NCBI RefSeq assembly: GCF_021699055.1
Contig: NZ_SSXC01000026.1
Location: 1-49,196 of the forward strand
Direction of reading: 5' to 3'
DNA length: 49,196 nt
From: Blastococcus sp. MG754426
GTDB taxonomy: Bacteria > Actinomycetota > Actinomycetes > Mycobacteriales > Geodermatophilaceae
The first letter of the stretch is position 1. Each line of letters starts with the position of its first letter. Shown piece after piece: positions 32,265-43,434 of the stretch. The translations under genes were made by a program, and so were the position numbers. The notes under the pieces are model-generated. The model was not told where the DNA came from. It was given only the letters and a program-made list of their open reading frames with translations, and searched no databases.

Positions 32265-33104
32265 GTGACGGAGAACGCCGAGGATGCCCTGCACGCCCGG
32301 ACGCTGGGTGAGGCCGGCCCGCCCGTGGTCTTCGTGCACGGCCTGTTCGGTCAGGGGAAGAACTGGACGACGATTGCGAAGGGCCTGGCCGACGACCACC
32401 GCGTGACGCTGCTGGACCTGCCCAACCACGGCCATTCCCCGTGGACCGACCGGGTCGACTACGTGGACATGGCCGAACTGGTCGCCGCGGAGCTCGAGTC
32501 CTTCGGCGAGCCGGCCACGCTGGTCGGCCACTCCATGGGCGGCAAGGTCGCGATGCAGCTCGCGCTGCGCCGCCCCGAGCTGCTGCGGGCGCTCGTCGTC
32601 GTCGACATCGCCCCTGTCGAGTACCCGCTGACGGGTGGCCGCACGCAGGACCCCGACGAGGAGGCCTCCCCGTTCGCCGCCTTCATCGCCGCGATGCGGG
32701 CGATCGACCTGGAGGCGCTGGAGTCCCGGTCCGACGCCGACGCCGCCCTGCGCGCCGCCGTCCCCAGCCGGATGGTGCGCAGCTTCCTGCTGCAGAGCCT
32801 CAGCCGCCAGGAGGAGGGCGACGGTTGGCACTGGCGGCTGAACCTCGAGCTCCTCGAGCGGGACCTCGGCGAGCTGCGCGGCTTCCCCGAGCCCCCGCCG
32901 GGCGCGACCTTCGACGGGCCGGTGCTGTGGATCGCCGGCGCCGACTCCCACTACGTGCTCCCCGAGGACCGGCCGCACATGGATGCGCTGTTCCCCGCGA
33001 CGCGGCTGGTGAAGGTGAAGAACGCGGGGCACTGGGTGCACTCCGAGCAGCCCGAGGTCTTCCTGGAGACGCTGCGGCGTTTCCTCGACGCGGTGGAGCG
33101 GTGA
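32265..33104 (+). CDS. alpha/beta-fold hydrolase
   Basis: A 279-residue alpha/beta hydrolase similar to the YbfF/ABHD11 esterase group. [18 protein letters not shown] gives the oxyanion region, [10 protein letters not shown] the nucleophile serine, GADSHYV the acid and [10 protein letters not shown] the histidine, so the triad is complete. GTG 32265 is preceded by GGTGGA. Its stop overlaps the start of the small membrane protein gene (GTGA). A carboxylesterase or thioesterase role is likely; the natural substrate is unknown. Confidence 0.88.
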   Translation: MTENAEDALHARTLGEAGPPVVFVHGLFGQGKNWTTIAKGLADDHRVTLLDLPNHGHSPWTDRVDYVDMAELVAAELESFGEPATLVGHSMGGKVAMQLALRRPELLRALVVVDIAPVEYPLTGGRTQDPDEEASPFAAFIAAMRAIDLEALESRSDADAALRAAVPSRMVRSFLLQSLSRQEEGDGWHWRLNLELLERDLGELRGFPEPPPGATFDGPVLWIAGADSHYVLPEDRPHMDALFPATRLVKVKNAGHWVHSEQPEVFLETLRRFLDAVER

Positions 33105-33436
33105 GCGTCACCCGCTCGCTGTTCCTCTTCGCCCTGGCGGCGCTGGCCGAGATCGGGGGCGCCTGGCTGGTCTGGCAGGGGGTCCGCGAGCACCGCGGCT
33201 GGGCGTGGATCGGCGCCGGGGTGGTCGCGCTGGGCCTGTACGGCTTCGTGGCCACGCTGCAGCCCGATGCGAACTTCGGCCGGATCCTCGCCGCGTACGG
33301 CGGCGTCTTCGTCGCGGGGTCGCTGGCCTGGGGCATGGTCGTCGACGGGTTCCGGCCCGACCGGTACGACGTCGCCGGCGCGCTGATCTGCCTCGTCGGC
33401 GTCGCGGTGATCATGTACGCCCCGCGCGGCGCGTAG
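33101..33436 (+). CDS. YnfA/UPF0060 family small membrane protein
   Basis: A 111-residue protein with four hydrophobic helices. [20 protein letters not shown] at the start, then [31 protein letters not shown] and [11 protein letters not shown] at the end, are the UPF0060 signature. The fold is related to the small multidrug resistance transporters, but the biological role is not established. GTG 33101 overlaps the stop of the hydrolase gene by four bases. Confidence 0.92.
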   Translation: MSVTRSLFLFALAALAEIGGAWLVWQGVREHRGWAWIGAGVVALGLYGFVATLQPDANFGRILAAYGGVFVAGSLAWGMVVDGFRPDRYDVAGALICLVGVAVIMYAPRGA

Positions 33437-33462
33437 CGGACGGCGGCGGCGCCGCCGGTGGA

Positions 33463-34677
33463 TCAGGGGCCGGCGCGGCTGCGGATCCCGGTCCCGTCGG
33501 GCCGGTAGGTGCGCCACCGGCCGGTGCCGGGGTCCCGGGCGATGGTGAAGCCGCCTTCGTGGCAGCTGGTGTGGTGCCGTTCGCAGAGCAGTGCGCCGTT
33601 GTCGCAGCTGGTCGGCCCGCCGTGCGCCCAGTGCACCACGTGGTGGACGTCGCACCACTCCGGCGGGGCGTCGCACCCGGCGAAGGCGCAGTGCGCGTCG
33701 CGGACCTCGATGGCCCGGCGGATCGCCGCCGACGTGGTGCGCTGCGCCCGGCCGACGTCCAGCGGCAGCCCGTCGGGGCCGGTGATGACGCGGGCGACGC
33801 CGGCGTCGCAGGCCAGCCGGCGGGCGGTCTCGGGGTTGATCGGGCCGGCCCAGCCCAGCGAGCCGCCGGAGAAACCGGGGGCGCCGCGGGCGGCGCAGAG
33901 GGCGAACCAGTCGATCGTGACGCGCACGTTCGGCCGCTCCCCGCGCACGGCCGGCAGCGATCCGCCGTCCAGCGCCCCGCGGGCCAGCGCCACCAGCGCG
34001 TCGGCCTGCCGCTCGGCGTGCGAGCGGGTGTCGCCGGCTGGGCGGTCGCCGTTCATCAGCGGGGCCAGGGCGGTGTGCACGTACTCCCCGCCCACGGCAT
34101 CCAGCTCACCGCGCAGGTGCACCCGCCCGTCGAGCCCGGGTGCCGGGGTGGACCGGCGGCGCACGTCGGCCGCGTCGTCCAGGGTGCCGTCGGGGTCCAC
34201 CCCGGCGACCCACTCCTTCACCCCGCGGGCGGTGTCGTGCGGGGCGGTGGCCCGGGCCAGGTCGGCCAGGATGCCGTCGGTCTCACCGAGGTCGATGCCC
34301 AGTTCGGCGGCCTTGGCGATCGGGCCGGGCGTCATGGCCTTCGTGATGACCCGGGCGTGCGCTGCGCTGATCGCCCCGGCGGCGAACGCCGCCGCGGTCT
34401 CCGGGAACTGCTCAAGCCGACGCCCGGTGGACACCGTCGCGGAGGCCAGCTCCGGCGCCATCCGGCAGGAGCCGCGCAGCCGCGCCTGCATGGACACCGC
34501 CCCGTCGCGGCGGTAGGCCTTCCGCCGATCGGCGGCCCGCACCGCGGTGGTCAGCGCCGCGGTGACCCGGTTGACCGTGGTGCTCAGCTCACCGACGAGG
34601 TCCAGCAGGAGGTCATCCGACAGCTCGCCCAGATCGACCGCGGCCAGCTCGTCGAGGGCCGACCGCAGCTCGGACAC
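33463..34677 (-). CDS. DUF222 HNH endonuclease-domain protein (13E12 type)
   Basis: A 404-residue protein of the group known in mycobacteria as 13E12 repeat proteins. The DUF222 domain fills residues 20-300 (ARLRGSCRMAPELASATVSTG, AAHARVITKAM). The HNH nuclease domain follows with HCAFAGCDAPPEWCDVHHVV, WAHGGPTSCDNGALLCERHH, giving the HNH residues and paired cysteines for a structural zinc. GTG 34677 follows GGGAGGG. Such proteins occur in many copies in Geodermatophilaceae and mycobacteria; some lie near mobile DNA, but no repeats or transposase flank this copy. Biological role is unknown. Confidence 0.93.
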   Translation of the reverse strand: MSELRSALDELAAVDLGELSDDLLLDLVGELSTTVNRVTAALTTAVRAADRRKAYRRDGAVSMQARLRGSCRMAPELASATVSTGRRLEQFPETAAAFAAGAISAAHARVITKAMTPGPIAKAAELGIDLGETDGILADLARATAPHDTARGVKEWVAGVDPDGTLDDAADVRRRSTPAPGLDGRVHLRGELDAVGGEYVHTALAPLMNGDRPAGDTRSHAERQADALVALARGALDGGSLPAVRGERPNVRVTIDWFALCAARGAPGFSGGSLGWAGPINPETARRLACDAGVARVITGPDGLPLDVGRAQRTTSAAIRRAIEVRDAHCAFAGCDAPPEWCDVHHVVHWAHGGPTSCDNGALLCERHHTSCHEGGFTIARDPGTGRWRTYRPDGTGIRSRAGP

Positions 34678-34843
34678 GTGCGCTCCCTCCCGCGAGGACC
34701 TCGACCGACACCCCGACAGCAGGGGTGGGGTACGACAGAAACCGCAGGTCGGGACGGCGATCGCGACGTCGGCGGACCGCGGCCGCGACGCCGGCCACTG
34801 CGGCCGGCGTCGGGACGGGGCGAGCCCGGGACCTCTGGCGCGG

Positions 34844-35428
34844 TCAGCCGGTGAGGTCGTGGACGAAGGTCAGCGCCCGCTGCCAGAGCAGTTCGGTGGC
34901 ACCTGGGTCGTACTCGGTGGGCAGGCTCGGGTCGGTGAAGAGGTGGCCGGTCCCCGCATAGTCGAACGTCTCGACCCGACCGCCGCGACGGGTGGCGTCC
35001 GCCGCCACGGCGTCGATCCACTCCTGACGACGGAAGGGGTCGTCCAGGCTGTAGTGGATCTGCACGGGTAGGTCCGTCGGCCAGTCCGCGACGCCCAGCA
35101 GCTCCAGCGGCAGCGCGCCGGAGAGCAGCAGCAGCCCGGCACAGCGGCGGCGGGTGGCGACGTACTCGGCCATACCGGCGCCGTTGGAGAACCCGGCCGC
35201 GACGAAGCCGTCGGGCAGGTCCGAGACGCCGTCCAGCGCGGCCTGCATGAGGGCAGGGAAGCCGACCTGTTCCGTGTAGGCGATGCCCTTCTCGTAGTCG
35301 TCGAAGACCAGCCCGTCGTACTGGTCGACCACCGAGACCTGGTGGCCGGCTGCGCGGAGGCGGTCGGCGGCCTCGCTGATCCCGGCGCGGACGCCGAGGG
35401 CTGAGTGGAACAGGGCGATCGTCGTCAT
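34844..35428 (-). CDS. dienelactone hydrolase-like alpha/beta hydrolase
   Basis: A 194-residue alpha/beta hydrolase close to the dienelactone hydrolase family. It begins MTTIALFHSALGVRAGISEA. The nucleophile elbow is GFSNGAG, thus a serine where true dienelactone hydrolases have cysteine; the acid is in YSLDDPF and the histidine in GTGHLFTD. The ribosome binding site before ATG 35428 is poor, and an earlier in-frame ATG at 35458 would run over the palindrome at 35450. It is divergent from a WYL regulator, an arrangement that suggests joint control. Confidence 0.85.
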   Translation of the reverse strand: MTTIALFHSALGVRAGISEAADRLRAAGHQVSVVDQYDGLVFDDYEKGIAYTEQVGFPALMQAALDGVSDLPDGFVAAGFSNGAGMAEYVATRRRCAGLLLLSGALPLELLGVADWPTDLPVQIHYSLDDPFRRQEWIDAVAADATRRGGRVETFDYAGTGHLFTDPSLPTEYDPGATELLWQRALTFVHDLTG

Positions 35429-35449
35429 GGCAGAACTGTGCGGCTCTCC

Positions 35450-35471
35450 CGGTGACACCGTCCTGTCACCG
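35450..35471. promoter_or_regulatory. operator candidate between DLH-like and WYL genes
   Basis: Perfect 8-bp arms CGGTGACA and TGTCACCG are separated by six bases (CCGTCC). It is centred in the 62-bp region between two divergent starts and is probably bound by the adjacent WYL regulator. Confidence 0.65.
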
Positions 35472-35490
35472 TCTCTGCGACGATCTCCGG

Positions 35491-36189
35491 GTGAACCGCA
35501 CCGACCGGTTGCACGCGCTCAGCGAGGAGCTGCGCCGGGCCGGGCCCCGCGGTCGCACGGCGGGTTGGCTCGCCGGCTGGCTGGAGGTGTCGGTCCGGAC
35601 CGTCAAGCGCGACGTCTCCGCGCTGCAGCAGGCCGGTGTGCCGATCTGGGCGACGGCCGGTCCCGGTGGCGGGTACGTGCTGGACGCGGCGGCCACCCTG
35701 CCGCCGGTCAACCTCACCCCCGCCCAGGCGGTCGCGGTGGCCGTGGCGCTGGCCGGGGCGCCGGACGCGCCGTTCGCCGTCGACGGCCGCGCGGCGCTGC
35801 GGAAGGTGCTCGACGTGATGGGCCCGACGGCCCGCTCCCAGGCCGAGCGGCTCGCCGGTCGGGTGTGGGTCCGGGGCTCGTCCGCAGCCCGCCCGAGCGC
35901 CGCCGCCGTGGTCGAGGAGGCGCTGGCCCAGCGCCGCGTGGTCGCCCTGCGCTACCAGGACCGCCACGGGACGGTGACCCGCCGACGGGTCGAGCCGCAC
36001 CTGATCGCCCGCACCGGCGACCGCTGGTACCTCGTCGCCTGGTGCCGCGAGCGGGACGCGCCCCGCTGGTTCCGCTGGGACCGCATCGAGAGCGCTGCGC
36101 TGACGGCCGAAGCCGCACCGCCGAGAGACCCGGCCCCCTACGGCACCCCGCCGCCGGACGCCCACCCCGTCGGGCAGCACGCCCGCTGA
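35491..36189 (+). CDS. WYL-domain (YafY-type) transcriptional regulator
   Basis: A 232-residue regulator. The N-terminal winged helix is in TAGWLAGWLEVSVRTVKRDV followed by AGPGGGYVLD. The WYL domain covers about residues 145-215, with ALRYQDRHGTVTRRRVEPHL and RWYLVAWCRERDAPRWFR. These proteins repress or activate neighbouring enzyme genes on sensing a ligand, sometimes nucleic acid. GTG 35491 gives the usual N-terminus VNRTDRLHALSEELR; the longer frame to 35452 would cover the palindrome. It is divergent from the dienelactone hydrolase-like gene. Confidence 0.88.
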   Translation: MNRTDRLHALSEELRRAGPRGRTAGWLAGWLEVSVRTVKRDVSALQQAGVPIWATAGPGGGYVLDAAATLPPVNLTPAQAVAVAVALAGAPDAPFAVDGRAALRKVLDVMGPTARSQAERLAGRVWVRGSSAARPSAAAVVEEALAQRRVVALRYQDRHGTVTRRRVEPHLIARTGDRWYLVAWCRERDAPRWFRWDRIESAALTAEAAPPRDPAPYGTPPPDAHPVGQHAR

Positions 36190-36299
36190 CCCGCAGAGGG
36201 GCGCCGCCGACGGTGTCGGACACGGTCGGGGCGACGGGCGGGTGGTTCCGGAGCGCCGCACGTCTGGAGCCCGGACCGCGCCGCTGCCATCCTGGCCGG

Positions 36300-37157
36300 G
36301 TGCGGCAGGAGTCGGTGGTGCACCGCCCGCACCCGGCGCTGCGCCCGCACGTCTCGGCCGCGCTCGGCTACCGGCACGAGGGCTTCCCGCCCGGTGAGCA
36401 CCTGGGCCTCCCCTCCCCCTGGCTGACCGTCGTCCTCACCCTCGACGACCCGCTGGAGATGGCCGCCCACCCCGACCCGGCGCAGCCCCCCGGCCGGTTC
36501 GACGCCCTGGTCGGGGGGCTGCACACCCGGCCGGCGCGGATCGTCCACCCCGGCCGGCAGGCCGGCATCCAGCTCTCCCTCACACCCCTGGGCGCCCGCG
36601 CCCTGCTGGGCCTGCCCGCCGGTGAGCTGGCCTCGGCGGACGTCGGGCTGGCCGACCTGCTCGGCCCGCCGGGCGCGGAGCTCCTCGCGCGGGTCCGTGC
36701 CGCCGACGGCTGGCCGGCCCGGTTCGCCGCGCTCGACCGGGCGCTGCTGCACCGGCTGCGCGAGGACGACGGCGCCGTCCCGGCGGAGGTGGCCGAGGCC
36801 TGGCGGCTGACGACGGCGGGCGGCGGCCGGTTGCGCGTCGCCGAGGTGGCCGCCCGCGTCGGCTGGTCCACCCGGTACCTCGAGCGGCGGTTCCGCGCCG
36901 AGACCGGGCTGGGCCCCAAGGAGGCGGCCCGCGTCGTGCGGTTCGACCGGGCCCGGCGCGCCCTGGCCGGCCGCGCCGTCCGCGGCCTCCCACCCGACCT
37001 CGCCGCGCTCGCCGTCACCACCGGCTTCAGCGACCAGGCGCACCTGACCCGGGAGTGGACCGCGTTCGCCGGCCTGGCACCCACCCGCTGGCTGGCCGCG
37101 GAGTTCGGATACGTGCAAGACACCTCCGTCCTGGACTCGGCACTGTCGGGGGCATGA
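36300..37157 (+). CDS. AraC family transcriptional regulator
   Basis: A 285-residue regulator. Residues 1-165 are a ligand-binding-like domain with GYRHEGFPPGEHLGLPSPWL. The C-terminal AraC DNA-binding domain has both helix-turn-helix units: RVAEVAARVGWSTRYLERRF and DLAALAVTTGFSDQAHLTRE, ending APTRWL. The start is set at GTG 36300; no strong ribosome binding site is seen and the exact start is uncertain. Its stop overlaps the start of the glyoxalase-fold gene (ATGA), so the two are coupled and the regulator likely acts on this pair. Confidence 0.86.
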   Translation: MRQESVVHRPHPALRPHVSAALGYRHEGFPPGEHLGLPSPWLTVVLTLDDPLEMAAHPDPAQPPGRFDALVGGLHTRPARIVHPGRQAGIQLSLTPLGARALLGLPAGELASADVGLADLLGPPGAELLARVRAADGWPARFAALDRALLHRLREDDGAVPAEVAEAWRLTTAGGGRLRVAEVAARVGWSTRYLERRFRAETGLGPKEAARVVRFDRARRALAGRAVRGLPPDLAALAVTTGFSDQAHLTREWTAFAGLAPTRWLAAEFGYVQDTSVLDSALSGA

Positions 37158-37591
37158 CGAACCCCACGACCACCGCAGAGGCACCCGGCGCGGGCCAGCC
37201 CCCGCCGCCGCAGGTGTGGCCCGCCTTCCGTGCCCGCGACGCCCGCGGGCTCATCCGCTTCCTCGTCGACGCCTTCGGATTCGAGGAGACCGTCACCTAC
37301 GGCGAGGGCGAGCGGGTGGACCACGCCCAGCTCGACTGGCCCGAGGGCGGCGGCGTCATGCTCGGCTCGGTGCGTGACGACGGCGGGCAGTGGCCGGTGG
37401 AGTCCACCGGCTGCTACGTCGTCACCGCCGATCCGGACGCCGTGCACGCCCGCGCGGTCGCCGCCGGAGCCGAGATCGTCCATCCGCCGTACGACACCGA
37501 CCACGGCTCCCGGGACTTCGCCGCCCGCGACCCCGAGGGCAACCTCTGGCAGTTCGGCACCTACCGGGGTGAGCCCCGCCGGGGCGGCTGA
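37154..37591 (+). CDS. VOC/glyoxalase-fold protein
   Basis: A 145-residue protein of the vicinal-oxygen-chelate superfamily. [23 protein letters not shown] is split over the first beta-alpha unit, and [17 protein letters not shown] and [16 protein letters not shown] are the typical metal-side strands of the two halves; HAQ, a glutamate and the late residues could bind metal. Its ATG overlaps the stop of the AraC-type regulator. Such AraC-VOC pairs often deal with reactive carbonyls or antibiotics, but nothing in the sequence fixes the substrate. Confidence 0.85.
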   Translation: MTNPTTTAEAPGAGQPPPPQVWPAFRARDARGLIRFLVDAFGFEETVTYGEGERVDHAQLDWPEGGGVMLGSVRDDGGQWPVESTGCYVVTADPDAVHARAVAAGAEIVHPPYDTDHGSRDFAARDPEGNLWQFGTYRGEPRRGG

Positions 37592-37629
37592 GCTCGCGCG
37601 GGACCGGCGCGGACGCCAAGATCGTCGGC

Positions 37630-39264
<1,635 letters not shown>

Positions 39265-39303
39265 CGCCGCGGCGACCCATCCGGGCCGCCCCGCGTCACG
39301 CGA

Positions 39304-40821
39304 TCAGCTGACGTCGTCGTCGACCCAGTCCAGCGACTTGGTGACCGCCTTCTGCCAGTTGCGGTAGTAGCGCTCGCGCTCCCCGGCCGCCATCCGCGGT
39401 TCCCAGCGCTTGTCCTCGGCCCACCGGTCGGTCAGCTCGTCGAGCCCGGACCAGAAGCCCACGGCGAGCCCGGCGGCGTAGGCGGCGCCCAGCGCCGTCG
39501 TCTCGGCGACCCTCGGCCGGATGACCGGGACGTCGAGCAGGTCGGCCTGGAACTGCATGAGCAGCTCGTTGCCGACCATCCCGCCGTCCACCCGGAGCTC
39601 GGTCAGGTCGACGCCGGAGTCGGCGTTCATCGCGTCGAGCACCTCGCGGGTCTGGTAGGCGGTCGCCTCGAGCACCGCCCGGGCGAGGTGCCCCTTGTTC
39701 ACGTACCGGGTGAGCCCGACGACGGCGCCGCGGGCGTCCGACCGCCAGTGCGGGGCGAACAGCCCGGAGAAGGCCGGCACGATGTAGGAGCCGCCGTTGT
39801 CCTCGACCGAGCGGGCCAGCTCCTCGATCTCCGGCGCGCTGCCGATCAGGCCGAGGTTGTCCCGCACCCACTGCACCAGCGAGCCGGTGACGGCGATCGA
39901 GCCCTCGAGGGCGTACACCGGCCTGCCGTCGCCGAGCTGGTAGCACAGCGTCGTGAGCAGGCCGTTCTCCGAGGGGACGGCCTCCTCGCCGGTGTTCAGC
40001 AGCATGAAGTTGCCGGTGCCGTAGGTGTTCTTGGCCATCCCGCGCTCGAAGCAGACCTGGCCGAACGTCGCGGCCTGCTGGTCACCGAGGGACCCGGCGA
40101 TCGGCACCCCGGCGAGGAAGCCGGACCGGCGGCCCCGGCCGTACTCCTCGGAGTTGGACCGGATCTCCGGCAGCATGGCCACCGGGATGCCCATCTCCTC
40201 GGCGATCGCCTCGTCCCAGGTGAGCGTCCGGTAGTCCATGAGCATGGTGCGCGACGCGTTGGAGACGTCGGTCAGGTGCTGCCCGCCCTCGACCCCGCCG
40301 GTCATGTTCCACATGAGCCAGGAGTCGATGGTGCCCATGAGCAGCTCACCGCGCTCGGCCCGCTCGCGGGCGCCCTCGACGTTGTCCAGGATCCAGCGCA
40401 CCTTCGGCCCGGCGAAGTAGGTGGCCAGCGGGAGCCCGACCCGGTCCTTGTACCGGTCGGCCCCGCCGCCCAGCGCGCCGAGCTGCTCGATGATCGCCGT
40501 GGTCCGGGTGTCCTGCCAGACGATGGCGTTGTGGACCGGCTCCCCCGTCGCGCGGTCCCAGACGACGGCGGTCTCCCGCTGGTTGGTGATGCCCACCGCG
40601 ACGATGTCCGAGGTGCCGGCGTCGCTGCGGGCGATCGCCTGGCCGACCACCTCGCGGGTGTTCCGCCAGATCTCCACCGGGTCGTGCTCCACCCACCCGG
40701 CCCGCGGGAAGATCTGCGCGTGCTCCTTCTGGCCGACCGACACGATCGCGCCGTCGTGGTCGAAGAGCATGCAGCGGGTGCTGGTCGTGCCCTGGTCGAT
40801 GGCTGCGACGTACTGCGGCAT
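39304..40821 (-). CDS. glpK: glycerol kinase
   Basis: A 505-residue FGGY-family kinase that makes glycerol-3-phosphate. It starts [40 protein letters not shown] and IVWQDTRT bind substrate, and later [12 protein letters not shown] and [11 protein letters not shown] are typical. GAGAGGAAC precedes the start at 40821, where the open frame extends far upstream without meaning. No glpF or glpD is next to it; the next gene upstream on this strand encodes the frameshifted PAS-GGDEF protein, 44 bases away. It converges on pgm. Confidence 0.96.
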   Translation of the reverse strand: MPQYVAAIDQGTTSTRCMLFDHDGAIVSVGQKEHAQIFPRAGWVEHDPVEIWRNTREVVGQAIARSDAGTSDIVAVGITNQRETAVVWDRATGEPVHNAIVWQDTRTTAIIEQLGALGGGADRYKDRVGLPLATYFAGPKVRWILDNVEGARERAERGELLMGTIDSWLMWNMTGGVEGGQHLTDVSNASRTMLMDYRTLTWDEAIAEEMGIPVAMLPEIRSNSEEYGRGRRSGFLAGVPIAGSLGDQQAATFGQVCFERGMAKNTYGTGNFMLLNTGEEAVPSENGLLTTLCYQLGDGRPVYALEGSIAVTGSLVQWVRDNLGLIGSAPEIEELARSVEDNGGSYIVPAFSGLFAPHWRSDARGAVVGLTRYVNKGHLARAVLEATAYQTREVLDAMNADSGVDLTELRVDGGMVGNELLMQFQADLLDVPVIRPRVAETTALGAAYAAGLAVGFWSGLDELTDRWAEDKRWEPRMAAGERERYYRNWQKAVTKSLDWVDDDVS

Positions 40822-40865
40822 GGCCGTTCCTCTCGGTCGGGCGGTCTCCCGGGAACCCCGCCGGG

Positions 40866-41769
40866 TCAGCGGCGCCCGGCCCGGCGCCGGCGCGCCTTGT
40901 CGGCGTACATGTCGTCGTCGGCGGCCCGCACGACCCGCTCGTAGACCTCCTCGGGCTGCTCGCCGCCCTGCACCGTGCCGATGCCGATGCTGATGCCGAC
41001 GGGCACCCGGGTGCCGCCGAGCTCCAGCGGCTCGGTGACCGTCGTGCGCAGCCGGTCGGCCAGGGCCTGGGCGTCGGCCCGCTCGGTGTTCTCGCAGACG
41101 ATGCTGAACTCGTCCCCGCCCAGCCGGGCCGCGGTGTCGCTGGCCCGCAGCACCGAGCGCAGCCGGTCGGCGAAGGAGACGAGCACCAGGTCGCCCATGG
41201 GGTGGCCCAGCTCGTCGTTGATCGCCTTGAAGCCGTCCAGGTCGATGATCAGCACGCACGTGGGGGTGGCCTCGCGCCGGCCCCGGTCGAGCGCGTGCCG
41301 CAGCCGGTCGTGGAACAGCAGCCGGTTGGGCAGCCCGGTGAGCGGGTCGTGCAGCGAGCGGTGCACCAGCTGCGCCTCGAGCGCCTTGCGCTCGGTGATG
41401 TCCTCGACGATCAGGACGAGGTGCGCGGCCAGCCCCTCCGCGCTCTCGGCCACCCACGAGGCGGTGATCTGGACGGGGAGGTCGGTGCCGTCCGCGCGCC
41501 GCAGCCGGGTCTCGTGCCGCATCGGGCGCTCGGGGTGGGCCGTCAGGGTGGCGTACGCCTCCTGCGCGGCGAGGACCCAGTCCGGGTGCACGAGGTCCAT
41601 CACCGGACGCCCGTGGAGCTCCTCCGCCGAGCGACCGGCCATCTCCGCGAGCGCCGGGTTGACGTCGAGGAGCAGCCCCCCCGGGCGTCGTCAACGCGAT
41701 CCCCATCGGCGCGTTGGCGAAGACGCTCCGCCGATCCGCCGGGGGCAGCGCGCCCGCCACCTCGATCAC
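40866..41769 (-). pseudogene. PAS-GGDEF diguanylate cyclase with a frameshift in a G7 run
   Basis: The gene begins at GTG 41769 behind GGAGGTGGAGG and reads [21 protein letters not shown], the start of a PAS domain. At seven C on the plus strand (41676-41682) the frame changes: with six, it continues [20 protein letters not shown] and the whole 300-residue protein is restored. As given, only the part from ATG 41642 is open (258 residues). The GGDEF domain is complete, with [10 protein letters not shown] and an RASD inhibitory site five residues before it, so the product would make and sense cyclic di-GMP. The shift may be a sequencing error, a real mutation or a slippage switch. Confidence 0.82.
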
Positions 41770-41925
41770 CCTCCACCTCCTGTGCCGGGTCCCATCTTGC
41801 TGGACACGCACGACGGTCCGCCCTCCGGACCGCCGGTCGCGGTTCCGGGACGCCTGATCGGGGGAACCCGGCGCGGGGAGGGGAGGATGCGGGGAGCAAC
41901 CGGAGCCGGCGCCGAGGAGACGCAG

Positions 41926-42861
41926 ATGAACGAGTTCGACCTGGTGCTGCCCAGCTCGGTCGACGTCCGCGAGGTGGGCATGCGCGACGGCCTGCAGCTG
42001 GAGGCCCCCGTCCCGCTGGAGGGCAAGCTCGCCATGCTGGAGGCGCTGGTGGCCACCGGCGTCCGCCGGATCGAGGCGACGTCGTTCGTCTCCCCCAGGG
42101 CGGTGCCCGCGCTCGCCGACGCCGACCAGCTCGCAGCGGAGCTGCAGCGGTGGCCGGGGGTGCACTGGTCCGCGCTGGTCGCCAACCCGCGGGGCGCCGT
42201 CCGCGCCGTCGACTGCGGGATCGCCGACCTGGAGTACGTGGTCTCCGCCTCCGACGGCCACAGCCGTGCCAACGCCGGGCGCAGCACCGCCGAGGCCGTC
42301 GCCGCGGTCGGCGAGATCGCCGCGCTCGCCCACGGCGCCGGCGGCTCCCTGGAGGTCATCATCGCCACCGCCTGGGACTGCCCCTTCGACGGGCGCACCC
42401 CGGTGGCGCGGACCGTCGACGTGGCGCGGGCGGCGGTCACGGCCGGTGCCGACCAGCTCTGCCTCGGCGACACCATCGGGACGACGACGCCGCTGCGCGT
42501 GGTCACCCTCGTCGACGCCGTCCGCCGCGCCTGCCCGGGCGTCGCCGTGGGCGTGCACTTCCACGACACCCGCGGCACCGGGCAGGCCAACGCCCTCGCC
42601 GCCGTGCAGGCCGGCGTGACCCAGCTCGACGCCTCCGTCGGCGGGCTGGGCGGCTGCCCCTTCGCCCCGGGCGCGAGCGGCAACATCGCCACCGAGGAGC
42701 TGGTCTACATGCTGGAGGAGTCCGGGGTGCGCACCGGCCTGGACCTGGATGCGCTGCTGGCGGCCGCCCGCGTCACCGAGCAGGCCGTGGGGCACGAGTT
42801 GCCGAGCTCCCTGTACCGCGCCGGCGGCCGGTCGGTCCCCCGTGCGGCGGACGCGCGCTGA
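41926..42861 (+). CDS. hydroxymethylglutaryl-CoA lyase-like protein
   Basis: A 311-residue TIM-barrel lyase of the HMGL/DRE family. [13 protein letters not shown] carries the metal aspartate and the catalytic arginine, [16 protein letters not shown] follows, [15 protein letters not shown] supplies the metal histidines, and [20 protein letters not shown] is the cysteine loop at the active site. It should cleave HMG-CoA to acetyl-CoA and acetoacetate in leucine breakdown, or act on a related 3-hydroxyacyl-CoA. GAGGAG precedes ATG 41926. Its stop overlaps the start of the flavin reductase gene, so the pair is coupled; no acyl-CoA dehydrogenase or carboxylase of the leucine pathway is adjacent. 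Confidence 0.9.
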   Translation: MNEFDLVLPSSVDVREVGMRDGLQLEAPVPLEGKLAMLEALVATGVRRIEATSFVSPRAVPALADADQLAAELQRWPGVHWSALVANPRGAVRAVDCGIADLEYVVSASDGHSRANAGRSTAEAVAAVGEIAALAHGAGGSLEVIIATAWDCPFDGRTPVARTVDVARAAVTAGADQLCLGDTIGTTTPLRVVTLVDAVRRACPGVAVGVHFHDTRGTGQANALAAVQAGVTQLDASVGGLGGCPFAPGASGNIATEELVYMLEESGVRTGLDLDALLAAARVTEQAVGHELPSSLYRAGGRSVPRAADAR

Positions 42862-43367
42862 TGGCCGTCCCCGAGCCGCCCCGGGTGGTCGACCCCCGGC
42901 TGATGCGCGACGTCCTCGGGCACTTCGCCTCCGGGGTCACCGTGGTCACCGCCGACGCCCCCGAGGGGCCGATCGGCTTCACCTGCCAGTCCTTCAGCTC
43001 GCTGTCGCTGGACCCGCCCCTGGTCGCGCTGGCCCCCGCCCGGACGTCGCGCACCTGGGCCCGGCTCCGCGAGATCGGCCGGTTCTGCGTCAACGTCCTC
43101 GCCGAGGGCCAGGATGCCGTCTCGCAGAACTTCGCCCGGTCCGGCACCGACAAGTTCGCCGGGGTCCCGTGGCGGCCCAGCCCGCACGGCTCCCCGGTGC
43201 TCGACGACGTCGTCGCCTGGATCGACTGCGAGCTGTGGGCCGAGTACGACGGCGGGGACCACACCATCGTCGTCGCCCGGGTGCTCGACCTGGGGGCGGT
43301 CCCCGACCGGCGGCCGCTGCTGTTCCACCGGGGCAGCTACGGCCTGCTGCGCGACGGCGAGGGCTGA
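42861..43367 (+). CDS. flavin reductase-like FMN-binding protein
   Basis: A 168-residue split-barrel flavoprotein. [34 protein letters not shown] and [19 protein letters not shown] are the FMN-binding signatures of the short-chain flavin reductases that supply FMNH2 or FADH2 to two-component monooxygenases. The ATG overlaps the last base of the lyase stop. No monooxygenase lies nearby, so its partner is elsewhere or it has another role. Confidence 0.9.
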   Translation: MAVPEPPRVVDPRLMRDVLGHFASGVTVVTADAPEGPIGFTCQSFSSLSLDPPLVALAPARTSRTWARLREIGRFCVNVLAEGQDAVSQNFARSGTDKFAGVPWRPSPHGSPVLDDVVAWIDCELWAEYDGGDHTIVVARVLDLGAVPDRRPLLFHRGSYGLLRDGEG

Positions 43368-43434
43368 GCACGGTTCCCGCCCCCGGGCGCGGGGCACCCA
43401 CCGGGGCACACGTCCGGCGACGCGAGGAGGAACC

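Noticed and set aside
33463..34677. HNH protein as evidence of an integrated mobile element
   Set aside because: DUF222 HNH proteins are common chromosomal genes in actinobacteria, and no flanking repeats, integrase or transposase were found.
41839..41869. GGTTCC/GGAACC inverted repeat between the GGDEF and lyase genes
   Set aside because: Short arms with a long spacer in very GC-rich DNA; expected by chance and without other support.
39304..42795. An 1163-residue frame joined to glycerol kinase
   Set aside because: Upstream of 40821 it runs through the PAS-GGDEF gene out of frame and antisense to the HMG-CoA lyase-like gene; it only helps to show the frameshift.
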